Source of the DNA: Pseudohalioglobus sediminis
Lineage (GTDB): Bacteria > Pseudomonadota > Gammaproteobacteria > Pseudomonadales > Halieaceae
Length of the DNA: 64,000 bases
Reading direction: 5' to 3'
NCBI RefSeq assembly: GCF_008370495.1
Contig: NZ_VTUX01000010.1
Coordinates: 62,001 to 126,000, forward strand
How positions within the stretch are numbered: the stretch's first letter is position 1; each line of letters begins with the position of its first letter. This document shows, piece by piece, positions 23,915 to 31,556 of this stretch. Below the pieces are notes generated by a model. The model did no database searches and was not told the DNA's origin. It saw only the letters and a list, made by a program, of their open reading frames with translations. A program made the position numbers and the translations under genes.

Positions 23915-25404
23915 ACGATCAGCGACCTGGCCATCATGTAGCCCACGAACAACAGGGGCACCGACACCACAATCGTCGTGGATAGCACCACCTTGATGCC
24001 TCCGTCGACGAACATCAGGGTAATCGGCAGAATCCCCAGGCTGCAGGCCCAGAATACGCGCAACCAGCGCGCGGGGTTCTCGCCAGCGTGAAGCTCTTTG
24101 GTAGATACCGATGCCAGGGTAAAAGACGCCGAGTCATAGGTCGTCGCGAGGAACACCACCGCCACGACAAAAAATGCAGCCACCGCCAGTGTACCCAGGG
24201 GCAGGCTACTGAATACTGCCGTGATTGCAGTTGCGGCGCTCTGTTCACTGACGATAGTGGTTACGGGCAATAGTTCGCTCAGTTCCAGATGCATGGCGTA
24301 GTTCCCAAACACAATAAAGAACAGCCAGGCCCCAAGACTACCGAACAGCAACATACCACCGATCACTTCACGTATGGTGCGCCCATAGGATATGCGGGTC
24401 ACGAAAATGCCGACAAACGGCCCATAGGCAACCCACCAGGCCCAGTAAAAAATCGTCCAGTCTTCCACAAAGCGGGTGTTACTGACTGGATCAGTCCAGG
24501 TGAGCAGGCGGAACAGATTATCAAACACCAGGCCCACGCCATTGGTGCCCATCTTGAGAATAAACAGGCTCGGGCCAACGGCGAGGACAAAGAACAAAAG
24601 GGTAAGGGCCAGCCAGAGATTCAGGTCCGCGAGCTTCTTGAATCCTTTTTCCAGACCGAGGTAGGCGCTGGTACCGAATATGCCAATGCAGAAGATTACA
24701 ATCATGACCTCCAGTGCGAAATCGTGGGTTACGCCGGCAAGCTCTGCGAAACTTGCCGCAATCATCGGCGAAGACAAACCCAATGAGGTGCCGGTGCCTC
24801 CGATGAGGTTCACCATATAAAGAAAGTCGATTACCCGCCCACGCCTGCTGGTCACGCCACCGGGCAGGTAATGCATGCAGCCAGTGCTCAGGCGCAGGTA
24901 AGGCACCTTGCGCACATAGAAGGGGTAGGCAATGGCCAGAGCCGGTAGGCAGTAAAAAGCCCAGGCATTCACACCCCAGTGAAACAAGCCATAGCTGGCG
25001 GCCCACTCCACCGCTTCAGGGCTGCGTGGTTCCAGGCCAAAGGGCGGGGAGTCAATGTAGTAGCCCCACTCGATGACGGCCCAGTAGAGCAGCCCCGCCC
25101 CAATACCCGCCGAAAACAACATTGCCACCCAACTGAGCGTGCTGAATTCAGGGCGGCTTTCCTCGGGACCGAGACGCACATGGCCATAGCGGCTGAACGC
25201 GAGGTACAGGAGAAAACCCAGTACAGCGATGCCATACCACTGGTAGAGAAAGCCGAGGTTGGCGGTAATGGTGTCGTAGGCATGGCGCACCACTTGGCCC
25301 GCCTGCTCCGGCGCCAACCACATGGGCACCACCAGGACAGCGATAGTGAGAACCGTCGCGACAAACGCCGGGCGGTCGAGATTATTGTTTGCGGTGTTGT
25401 TCAT
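23887..25404 (-). CDS. BCCT-family betaine/carnitine/choline transporter
   Basis: 505 aa with 12 predicted membrane helices. Family marks are the Gly-rich helix FSAGIGAGLLYWAVIEWGYY, the conserved aromatic block WTIFYWAWWVAYGPFVGIF and VTRISYGRTIREV, plus TTYDSASFTLA near the C-terminus. It is a secondary carrier for quaternary ammonium or related zwitterions, driven by Na+ or H+. The GIGAG form is compatible with either coupling, so no ion is assigned. Last gene of a four-gene operon (SDR, quinone-reductase-like, esterase, this gene), 17 bases after the esterase stop, with a GGGGGGC ribosome site. Confidence 0.92.
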   Translation of the reverse strand: MNNTANNNLDRPAFVATVLTIAVLVVPMWLAPEQAGQVVRHAYDTITANLGFLYQWYGIAVLGFLLYLAFSRYGHVRLGPEESRPEFSTLSWVAMLFSAGIGAGLLYWAVIEWGYYIDSPPFGLEPRSPEAVEWAASYGLFHWGVNAWAFYCLPALAIAYPFYVRKVPYLRLSTGCMHYLPGGVTSRRGRVIDFLYMVNLIGGTGTSLGLSSPMIAASFAELAGVTHDFALEVMIVIFCIGIFGTSAYLGLEKGFKKLADLNLWLALTLLFFVLAVGPSLFILKMGTNGVGLVFDNLFRLLTWTDPVSNTRFVEDWTIFYWAWWVAYGPFVGIFVTRISYGRTIREVIGGMLLFGSLGAWLFFIVFGNYAMHLELSELLPVTTIVSEQSAATAITAVFSSLPLGTLAVAAFFVVAVVFLATTYDSASFTLASVSTKELHAGENPARWLRVFWACSLGILPITLMFVDGGIKVVLSTTIVVSVPLLFVGYMMARSLIVQLKEDHPG

Positions 25405-25421
25405 GCGCCCCCCGGGCGACG

Positions 25422-26945
25422 TTATTGTTGTTCTAGCAGCGCGCAGAGCGGTGCGCTGGGGTGTTCAAGCAACTGCAAGTGCGTATCCAGTTGCATCACC
25501 AAATTCTGCTCCGGCGTAAAGGCCGGCCACACGGGCAGCCCCTTGCTGGCCGGATCGCCGCTGTGGGCGAAGCTCAACCAGTACTCGATCATAGCCGCAG
25601 TCAGCGTACGGTCGCCGACATCGGTGGGCAGCCAGCTGTCGTGCGTATCGAACACGTAAGGCAGCTCCGCACCGTGATACGCGCCCATGCCGGCCGCCTT
25701 GTCGCCCGGCCTGACCCGGGAAAAATAATACATCCAGCTGCGGCCGCCGGCAGCATCAATCGCAGCAGCGAGATCCATAGACGGGCAGACATACATTTGC
25801 CCGGTGATGGCCGCATCGAGGGCGCGCCGTTCATCGCCTAGCGCAGCGAGCACCGTCGCGGCTTGTGCATGCAGGTCTGCGGGCAGGTTCTCTTCCAGCC
25901 AACCATCCAGAGTATCATCCGGGGTGAGATAGATTTTCCATTCATCCGCATTGCTGCCAATCAGCAGGTCTACAGCCGGCAGTTGCCCCAGGGCAATACG
26001 CCCGGACAGAGCCACCGGCAACACGTCATCGCCCGCCACGGGGTCAAAACCGGAGTCGGCATAGACGGCTTTCGCAGCCTGGTCGAGTTGCGCTGCAGGC
26101 AGTTCACGCAGCTCTTGCAGGTTCTGGGCACCGACCGCTTCCTCTAGCGCAAGCCCCTGCGCCTGGGCCATCGCCAGCGTCGGCATCTCGCGAATCACCC
26201 AGCCGGCGCTCTGGTGGACGAGCCGGTGATACAGACCATCGGCACCGGGCATGGCGAGCAGCAAGGAGATATTGGAAGCCCCCGCCGACTCACCCACAAC
26301 CGTCACCCTGCCTGGGTCGCCGCCCGCAGCTGCGATCCATTGCTGAACCCAGGCCAGCGCCGCGGCGATATCCTGCATCGCAAAGTTAGAGCTGCCCAGT
26401 TCCGGGTGCGCGAAGAAACCAAAGGGGCCAAGGCGATAAGCGACAGAGACGACAACGGCGCCACGGCTTGCCAGTTGGTGGCCGTGATAGTTTGGCTCAT
26501 AGGACCAGCCGCCCTGATTACTACCGCCGTGAACGTAGACGATCACCGGAAGTTTGCCGCTCTCAGCGTCCGCTGGTCGCCAGATATTGAGGTACAGGCA
26601 GTCCTCACTGACCCGCGGGGCGACCACGATCTGGGGGTCGCCACCGAAGCCCGCGACGACGTCCCGGTACCAAGACGTAATGTGATCGCCCTGGTAGCAG
26701 GCAGGCGCGAAGCTTGTCGCCTGGTGAACACCGGCGCTGTAATCGGGTGCCTGGGGCGGCTCCCAGCGCAGGGCACCCACCGGCGGTCGGGCGAAGGGGA
26801 TGCCGAGAAACGCCTCGACTTCACCCTTCATGACAGCGAGGCCCTTGAACCTCGTATCACCCAACACCAGGGTCGGTTTTTCCGCGGCGAACCCTGGCAG
26901 CACAAGTCCAATAAGAAGCGCCAGTGCCAGCAGGGCGCGTGTCAT
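25422..26945 (-). CDS. Secreted carboxylesterase type B
   Basis: 507 aa from the ATG at 26945, one base after the previous stop (TGACATG). A signal peptide (RALLALALLIGLVLPGFAAE) precedes a full carboxylesterase/lipase alpha-beta hydrolase: FLGIPFARPPVGALRWEPP, EDCLYLNIW, the oxyanion-hole YVHGGSNQGG, nucleophile Ser220 in VVGESAGASN, and a late YHGAELPYVFD carrying the catalytic His. It would cleave a carboxylic ester in the periplasm. In this operon that could release a zwitterionic moiety for the BCCT carrier, a hypothesis only. Confidence 0.88.
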   Translation of the reverse strand: MTRALLALALLIGLVLPGFAAEKPTLVLGDTRFKGLAVMKGEVEAFLGIPFARPPVGALRWEPPQAPDYSAGVHQATSFAPACYQGDHITSWYRDVVAGFGGDPQIVVAPRVSEDCLYLNIWRPADAESGKLPVIVYVHGGSNQGGWSYEPNYHGHQLASRGAVVVSVAYRLGPFGFFAHPELGSSNFAMQDIAAALAWVQQWIAAAGGDPGRVTVVGESAGASNISLLLAMPGADGLYHRLVHQSAGWVIREMPTLAMAQAQGLALEEAVGAQNLQELRELPAAQLDQAAKAVYADSGFDPVAGDDVLPVALSGRIALGQLPAVDLLIGSNADEWKIYLTPDDTLDGWLEENLPADLHAQAATVLAALGDERRALDAAITGQMYVCPSMDLAAAIDAAGGRSWMYYFSRVRPGDKAAGMGAYHGAELPYVFDTHDSWLPTDVGDRTLTAAMIEYWLSFAHSGDPASKGLPVWPAFTPEQNLVMQLDTHLQLLEHPSAPLCALLEQQ

Positions 26946-26946
26946 G

Positions 26947-27936
26947 TCAGTCGTCGATCCGCACGACAACGCAGCCACCGAAACCGCCCTGCTCAATCAG
27001 CTCGTGGGAACGCGCCATTTCATTGAACGGCAGGCTGTAGGCAATGCGATGCTGCAGTCGGCCATTTTCCAGGGCGTGGCAGGTATCGCGAATCGCGTCC
27101 TGCTTCGCCTGTTCGGGCATGGCATAGACGATGACCATGCGGACAGTGAGATCCATAAACATCATGTCGCGAAACGGCAGGCTGGGCTCCGGCACCACGG
27201 TAGAAGAATAGGTGGCAATAGTGGCACCAATACGCACACACTTGAGGACCTCCGGCAGGTTGACGCCAAACTCAACCTCGACCACCCGATCAATCTTGTC
27301 ACCGCCGTTCGCAGCCACCACCTGATCGCCCCAGCTCTCACTGCGGTGGTTGACGACTTCGCTGGCACCCATGTCACGACAGAGGGCCTCGTCCGCGGCA
27401 TTACTGGCGGTCGCGATTACTTTCGCACCGGCCTGGGCTGCCCACTGAATAGCGTAGTAACCGACACGGCCTGCACCTCCAGTCACCAGGACAGTCTGGC
27501 CGGCGACATCACCATCGGCGAACACACAGCGATGCGCTGTCATCATGGGGATGCCGACACAGGCGCCAACGTCGAAGGACGCTTCGTCGGGCAAGCGGGG
27601 CGCGAGCGCCTCGTCCAGTGCCACATACTCGGCAGCCGTGCCCAGTCGGCGGCCATACTGTGCCTGGTAAACGAAAACTCGCTCACCAACGCGCCCCGGG
27701 GCCACCCCCTCGCCCACGGCCTCAATCACACCGGCGCCATCACTGTGGGGAATCACCAGGCCATCATCGAGCAGGTTGGGAAAGGCACCGGCGCGCTTTT
27801 TTACATCCGAGGGATTCACGCCCGTGGCGTGCAGGCGCACCAGGACTTCGCCCGGACCCGCGACGGGTGTGGGTTGTTCGCCCAGGACAAGAGCGTCCTG
27901 CGCAGAGCCAAAGGTTTCGAACCAGGCTGCTTTCAT
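26947..27936 (-). CDS. Zinc-independent MDR oxidoreductase (quinone reductase-like)
   Basis: 329 aa from the ATG at 27936, with AAGGAG at eight bases; an ATG two codons upstream is too close to that site. An N-terminal GroES-like domain (VLVRLHATGVNPSDVKKRAG, HSDGAGVIEAVGEGV) is followed by a Rossmann domain with VLVTGGAGRVGYYAIQWA as the NAD(P) loop. The catalytic-zinc Cys of true alcohol dehydrogenases is absent, so this is the quinone-oxidoreductase/enoyl-reductase branch, probably NADPH-dependent. It starts 22 bases after the SDR gene. Confidence 0.87.
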   Translation of the reverse strand: MKAAWFETFGSAQDALVLGEQPTPVAGPGEVLVRLHATGVNPSDVKKRAGAFPNLLDDGLVIPHSDGAGVIEAVGEGVAPGRVGERVFVYQAQYGRRLGTAAEYVALDEALAPRLPDEASFDVGACVGIPMMTAHRCVFADGDVAGQTVLVTGGAGRVGYYAIQWAAQAGAKVIATASNAADEALCRDMGASEVVNHRSESWGDQVVAANGGDKIDRVVEVEFGVNLPEVLKCVRIGATIATYSSTVVPEPSLPFRDMMFMDLTVRMVIVYAMPEQAKQDAIRDTCHALENGRLQHRIAYSLPFNEMARSHELIEQGGFGGCVVVRIDD

Positions 27937-27958
27937 TGTCATAACTCCTTGAATCGCT

Positions 27959-28735
27959 TTAACCCAGCCAGTTGGACAGGCCTTCTGTATGGCCGTCGAT
28001 GCCCAGTGCCTGGCCGGAAATACTGTGACCGGCGGGGGAACAGAGGAAGCGCACGGTCTCCGCGATATCCTCTGCATCTACAAACAGGCGCATGGAACTT
28101 TGGCGCTGGTAGACGTCGCGTATTTCATTCGGACTGACACCTCGCTCCTTGGCGTCCTTATTAATCACGTTTTCTATCCGCGGCCCGTTAACACTGCCCG
28201 GGCACAACGCATTCACGTTGACCCCGTCAGGACCGAGTTCCATCGCCCAGGTCTTGGTCAGACCAATGATCGCCCACTTTGCAGCCGTGTAGGGAGAGCG
28301 CAGGGGGAAGCCAAACAGTGCGGCGTTGGACGCCATGTTGACGATACTGCCCCCGCTCTTCTTTAAGAGCGGCGCCGCCAGACGCGTGACGTAAAATGCA
28401 CTGTTCAGGTCTACTGCAATGGTGCGATCCCAATCCTCGGGCGCAATATCTTCCACAGAAGCGGTGGGCCCGGCGATACCGGCGTTGTTAATCAGGATAT
28501 CCAGTCGGTCGTAATGCGTCGCCATCTCAGCAAACAGACCCTCTACCTGGGTGGCGTCGGAAACGTCGCAGCAACTGCCAGTGATGCCGACCAACTCGTT
28601 AGTGCAGGCATGCAGTGCTGTCTCGTTGATGTCACAGATATGCACGCTGATACCATCTGCCAACAAGCGCTCGGCAATCGCTCGGCCAATACCCGATGCC
28701 CCGGCAGTTACCAGGGCAACTCGATGTTCACTCAT
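27959..28735 (-). CDS. Short-chain dehydrogenase/reductase
   Basis: 258 aa from the ATG at 28735, with GAGGAA six bases upstream. Classical SDR: TAGASGIGRAIAERL (nucleotide-binding, with Ala in place of the first Gly), NNAG in INNAGIAGP, catalytic Ser in NMASNAALFG, YTAAK (Y154-K158 region) and NALCPGSVNGPR. An Asp-type acceptor (CDIN) after the second strand suggests NAD(H) preference. First gene of the operon, directly facing the LysR gene, so its promoter should lie within 28736-28921. Confidence 0.9.
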   Translation of the reverse strand: MSEHRVALVTAGASGIGRAIAERLLADGISVHICDINETALHACTNELVGITGSCCDVSDATQVEGLFAEMATHYDRLDILINNAGIAGPTASVEDIAPEDWDRTIAVDLNSAFYVTRLAAPLLKKSGGSIVNMASNAALFGFPLRSPYTAAKWAIIGLTKTWAMELGPDGVNVNALCPGSVNGPRIENVINKDAKERGVSPNEIRDVYQRQSSMRLFVDAEDIAETVRFLCSPAGHSISGQALGIDGHTEGLSNWLG

Positions 28736-28860
28736 TATTTTCCTCGGCCAGCGGCCTGACGGCCCATCTTTATTGACGCCAATGCTGGCAGTCACCCGGT
28801 CAGGGCGCAAATGATTTTAATCCATGCACACATGAAAAATACTCACCATTTTCTATCTAG

Positions 28861-28878
28861 TAGCTATCATGTAAGCTA
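28861..28878. promoter_or_regulatory. LysR-box-like inverted repeat between SDR operon and LysR gene
   Basis: TAGCTATCATGTAAGCTA is an imperfect 18-base palindrome (outer arms TAGCT/AGCTA exact, centre CATG), located in the divergent promoter region 44 bases before the regulator's GTG. It is a natural candidate for the regulator's binding site. Confidence 0.5.
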
Positions 28879-28921
28879 ACCCGACACATGTACACCAGAA
28901 AAATTCTAACTCGAGAGTGTT

Positions 28922-29857
28922 GTGACAGGATTCCAGCAACGACGCAAACTTCCCCCGCTGAACGCCTTACGCGCCTTTGAGGCCGCGGCCCGGCACCAGA
29001 GCTTCAAGGATGCTGCAGAAGAGCTGGCGGTCTCCCAATCGGCGGTGAGCCACCAGGTCAAGGCCCTGGAGGACTATCTCTCCACCAGCCTGTTCACCCG
29101 CAAGACCCGGGCGGTGGAGCTAACCCGCAAGGGCAACATGCTCTACCCCATTTTGCGCAATGCCTTCGACAGCATTTGGGAGGGCACCCAGATGCTGCTG
29201 GAGGAAACGTCGATGTCCGTGCTCACCCTGCACGTGTATTCGACCTTCACTATGCGCTGGCTGCTACCGCGATTGCCGCGCTTCCAGGAGGCACACCCGA
29301 ATATCCAGGTGCGGCTGCACACTTCCCAGGCGGACGTCAATTTCGCCCAGGAGGATATCGATGCGGCGATCATGGTGGGCCAACCCACTGACAGCAACCT
29401 GCACTATGAATTCCTGTTCGACTGCGAGTTGTTTCCCGTATGCAGTCCGGGCTACCTGGAAAAGAATGGCCCCATCGAGCAACCGGAAGATTTGGCCAAC
29501 CACCCATTACTGCAGGTCTACCCCTCGGGCGGCGACTGGTACGTATGGCTGGAAGGCAATGAGGTCAGCGGTGTGTCGCCGGATTCTGGGCTACAACTGG
29601 AGAGCTATGACGTCGCCCTGTCCAGTGCGGTACAGGGCATAGGCATTGCCCTGGGCCAGCAACCCTATCTGGAAGGCGAGCTGGAATCCGGCGACCTGAT
29701 AGAACTTTTCCCCGACCAACGCCTGCCCAATACCAATCGCTGGTACCTGGCCTACCGCAGTGAAAAGCGCCACACGGCGAAATTGGAAGCGCTCAGCACC
29801 TGGCTGATAACTGAGGTGCAGAACGACCCCAACCTGCCTCAGCTGTCGAGGGGATAG
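28922..29857 (+). CDS. LysR-family regulator, GcvA-like
   Basis: 311 aa from a GTG at 28922. The opening PPLNALRAFEAAARHQSFKDAAEELAVSQS in outline (HTH core AAEELAVSQSAVSHQVK) is the GcvA/AmpR subgroup form, followed by YLSTSLFTRKTRAVELT and the effector domain with MRWLLPRLPRFQEAHPNIQV and a late SSAVQGIGIALGQQP. It is divergent from the SDR-oxidoreductase-esterase-BCCT operon and is the probable controller. Its end overlaps the convergent sulfotransferase gene by 19 bases. Confidence 0.9.
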   Translation: MTGFQQRRKLPPLNALRAFEAAARHQSFKDAAEELAVSQSAVSHQVKALEDYLSTSLFTRKTRAVELTRKGNMLYPILRNAFDSIWEGTQMLLEETSMSVLTLHVYSTFTMRWLLPRLPRFQEAHPNIQVRLHTSQADVNFAQEDIDAAIMVGQPTDSNLHYEFLFDCELFPVCSPGYLEKNGPIEQPEDLANHPLLQVYPSGGDWYVWLEGNEVSGVSPDSGLQLESYDVALSSAVQGIGIALGQQPYLEGELESGDLIELFPDQRLPNTNRWYLAYRSEKRHTAKLEALSTWLITEVQNDPNLPQLSRG

Positions 29858-31449
29858 CGCTCTAACACCGGCCCCAGTGACTCCTTGAGGGGATCCAACC
29901 ACTGCTCGAAGGGACGCCACCTGTCCATGCCGCTGCGATTGATCGGCTGGCGCACCTGCTCTGAGCTGGCTGTACGCACGGTGCGTGTATTGTCGTGGAA
30001 ATTCAGGCAGGCTTCCTCAAACGGCAGGCCGCAGTAATCCAGCAGGCGCCGCACCTGGCCTTCCGTATCCGCCACCATCTCTTCGTACTGCACGCGATGC
30101 ACGCGCCCGGGCAGCACCGCGTCCCAGAGGTCCATCAACTCGACGTACTCGCGGTAATATTGGCCGATGCGCTGTTGGCCATAGGTAAATCCCTGGCCCG
30201 AGGCAAACAGCTGCTTGAACCCACTGAAACAACAGTCCATGGGGTGGCGACGGGCATCGATGATTCGTGCATTGGGCAGGATCAGGTGAATCAGGCCCAC
30301 GTGAACGAAATTGTTGGGCATCTTGTCGATGAAATACGGCGCGTCGGTGACTCGCTGCACCGCCGTGCTGTCCAGATACCCCTGCCCCATTGATGCCAGC
30401 TGCTCGGCATCCATGGCACCCAGCGCCTCGGGGTACTGGGATTTGTCGTCACGACGCTGCTTGCCCGCGATTTTGCGCGCCAGCGCCATCATATCGGCCA
30501 ATTCCGCGGTCCCCTCAACCTGGGAGTGGCTCGCCAGAATCTGTTCGATCAGGGTGGAGCCGGCCCGCGGCAGACCCACGACGAAAATCGGGTCGCGCGC
30601 CTGGCAGCCCTGCCCCTCGCGCTGGGCAAACAGTTGTTCACTAAAGAAGCTGCGCAGGCGCTGGCACTCCTCGTGAAAGGCGCGGCCGTCCCAGGGCACG
30701 TTGCGGCCCCGAACCTGGTTGCCCTTGACGTAGGCGGCCATAGCCTCGCGGTACTCCTTGCGGTCCTCCCGCGCCTTGCCCAGGGAAAACAGCAAGTGAT
30801 AGTAGTCGCGGAAGGGACACTTCTTGTTCTGCAACAGGCCTTCGATATGGGCGATCTGCTCGTCGCTGAAACGGTAGGTTTTGAGGTTAGCCAGGCTCCA
30901 GTAGGCCTCGCCGGCACCGCTGTCCAGAGCAATACATTTTTCGTAGGCGGTGACGCAGCCCTCTACCCTGCCGACGGCGCGCAGGGCGTGACCGTAGCTC
31001 AAATGGGCCTGGCGATGATCCGGATGCATCTGGAGAATACGCTCAAAAATCGGCAACGCATCCGCGTGCTCATTAATCTCCACCAGGTTGGCTGCTTTCA
31101 GCGTCAACCAGGCCGCATTGTCCGGCTCTTTGGCCAGTAACAAGTCCAACTGTGCCAGCGCATCGGCGTAGCGATGCCGCTTGTACAGCGCATTCGCCCA
31201 GGCATATCGGGCTGCATCGTAATCTGGTGCCAGCTCGACCGCCCGGGCCAGCAATCGGTCAGCGTCGCGCAATGCGCCCAACGCCATGCCCACCTCGCCA
31301 AGCATGCGGATACCGTTCACATCGGCGGGGTTATCGTGCACAAACGGCCGAAGTAGAGCCTCGGCCTTGGCAAACTCGCCCGCAGCGATATGCCTGGCCG
31401 CATGTAGCAGAGGCGTCGGCAGCTGGGTACTGGTGCTTGGGGAATTCAC
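29839..31449 (-). CDS. TPR-repeat sulfotransferase family protein
   Basis: 536 aa from the GTG at 31449. A TTG at 31500 is excluded because it sits in the T-run of the terminator. The N-terminal half has about five TPR-like helical pairs (AGEFAKAEALLRPFVHDNPA, LLARAVELAPDYDAARYAWA, ALPIFERILQMHPDHRQAHL). The C-terminal half is a P-loop sulfotransferase: 5'-PAPS loop GLPRAGSTLIEQILASHS (about 293-310), then FIDKMPNNFVHVGLIHLILP and ARRHPMDCCFSGFKQLF as the 3'-phosphate region. It lies behind a TonB-dependent receptor, and a close homologue lies at 36488-38506. The acceptor is unknown. Confidence 0.87.
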   Translation of the reverse strand: MNSPSTSTQLPTPLLHAARHIAAGEFAKAEALLRPFVHDNPADVNGIRMLGEVGMALGALRDADRLLARAVELAPDYDAARYAWANALYKRHRYADALAQLDLLLAKEPDNAAWLTLKAANLVEINEHADALPIFERILQMHPDHRQAHLSYGHALRAVGRVEGCVTAYEKCIALDSGAGEAYWSLANLKTYRFSDEQIAHIEGLLQNKKCPFRDYYHLLFSLGKAREDRKEYREAMAAYVKGNQVRGRNVPWDGRAFHEECQRLRSFFSEQLFAQREGQGCQARDPIFVVGLPRAGSTLIEQILASHSQVEGTAELADMMALARKIAGKQRRDDKSQYPEALGAMDAEQLASMGQGYLDSTAVQRVTDAPYFIDKMPNNFVHVGLIHLILPNARIIDARRHPMDCCFSGFKQLFASGQGFTYGQQRIGQYYREYVELMDLWDAVLPGRVHRVQYEEMVADTEGQVRRLLDYCGLPFEEACLNFHDNTRTVRTASSEQVRQPINRSGMDRWRPFEQWLDPLKESLGPVLERYPLDS

Positions 31450-31498
31450 AGGTGACTCACTATCAATCAGGTTAATCCAGTCTAGGGCCAGAGGGATC

Positions 31499-31531
31499 AA
31501 AAAAAAAGCCGCCGACCTTACGGGCGGCGGC
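31499..31531 (-). terminator. Intrinsic terminator after TonB-dependent receptor gene
   Basis: On the minus strand GCCGCCG is followed by a ten-base loop, CGGCGGC, and a run of nine T. It starts 26 bases after the receptor stop codon and would end that transcript before the sulfotransferase gene, unless readthrough occurs. Confidence 0.85.
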
Positions 31532-31556
31532 AGGAGGTACTACACCGCAAACACAC

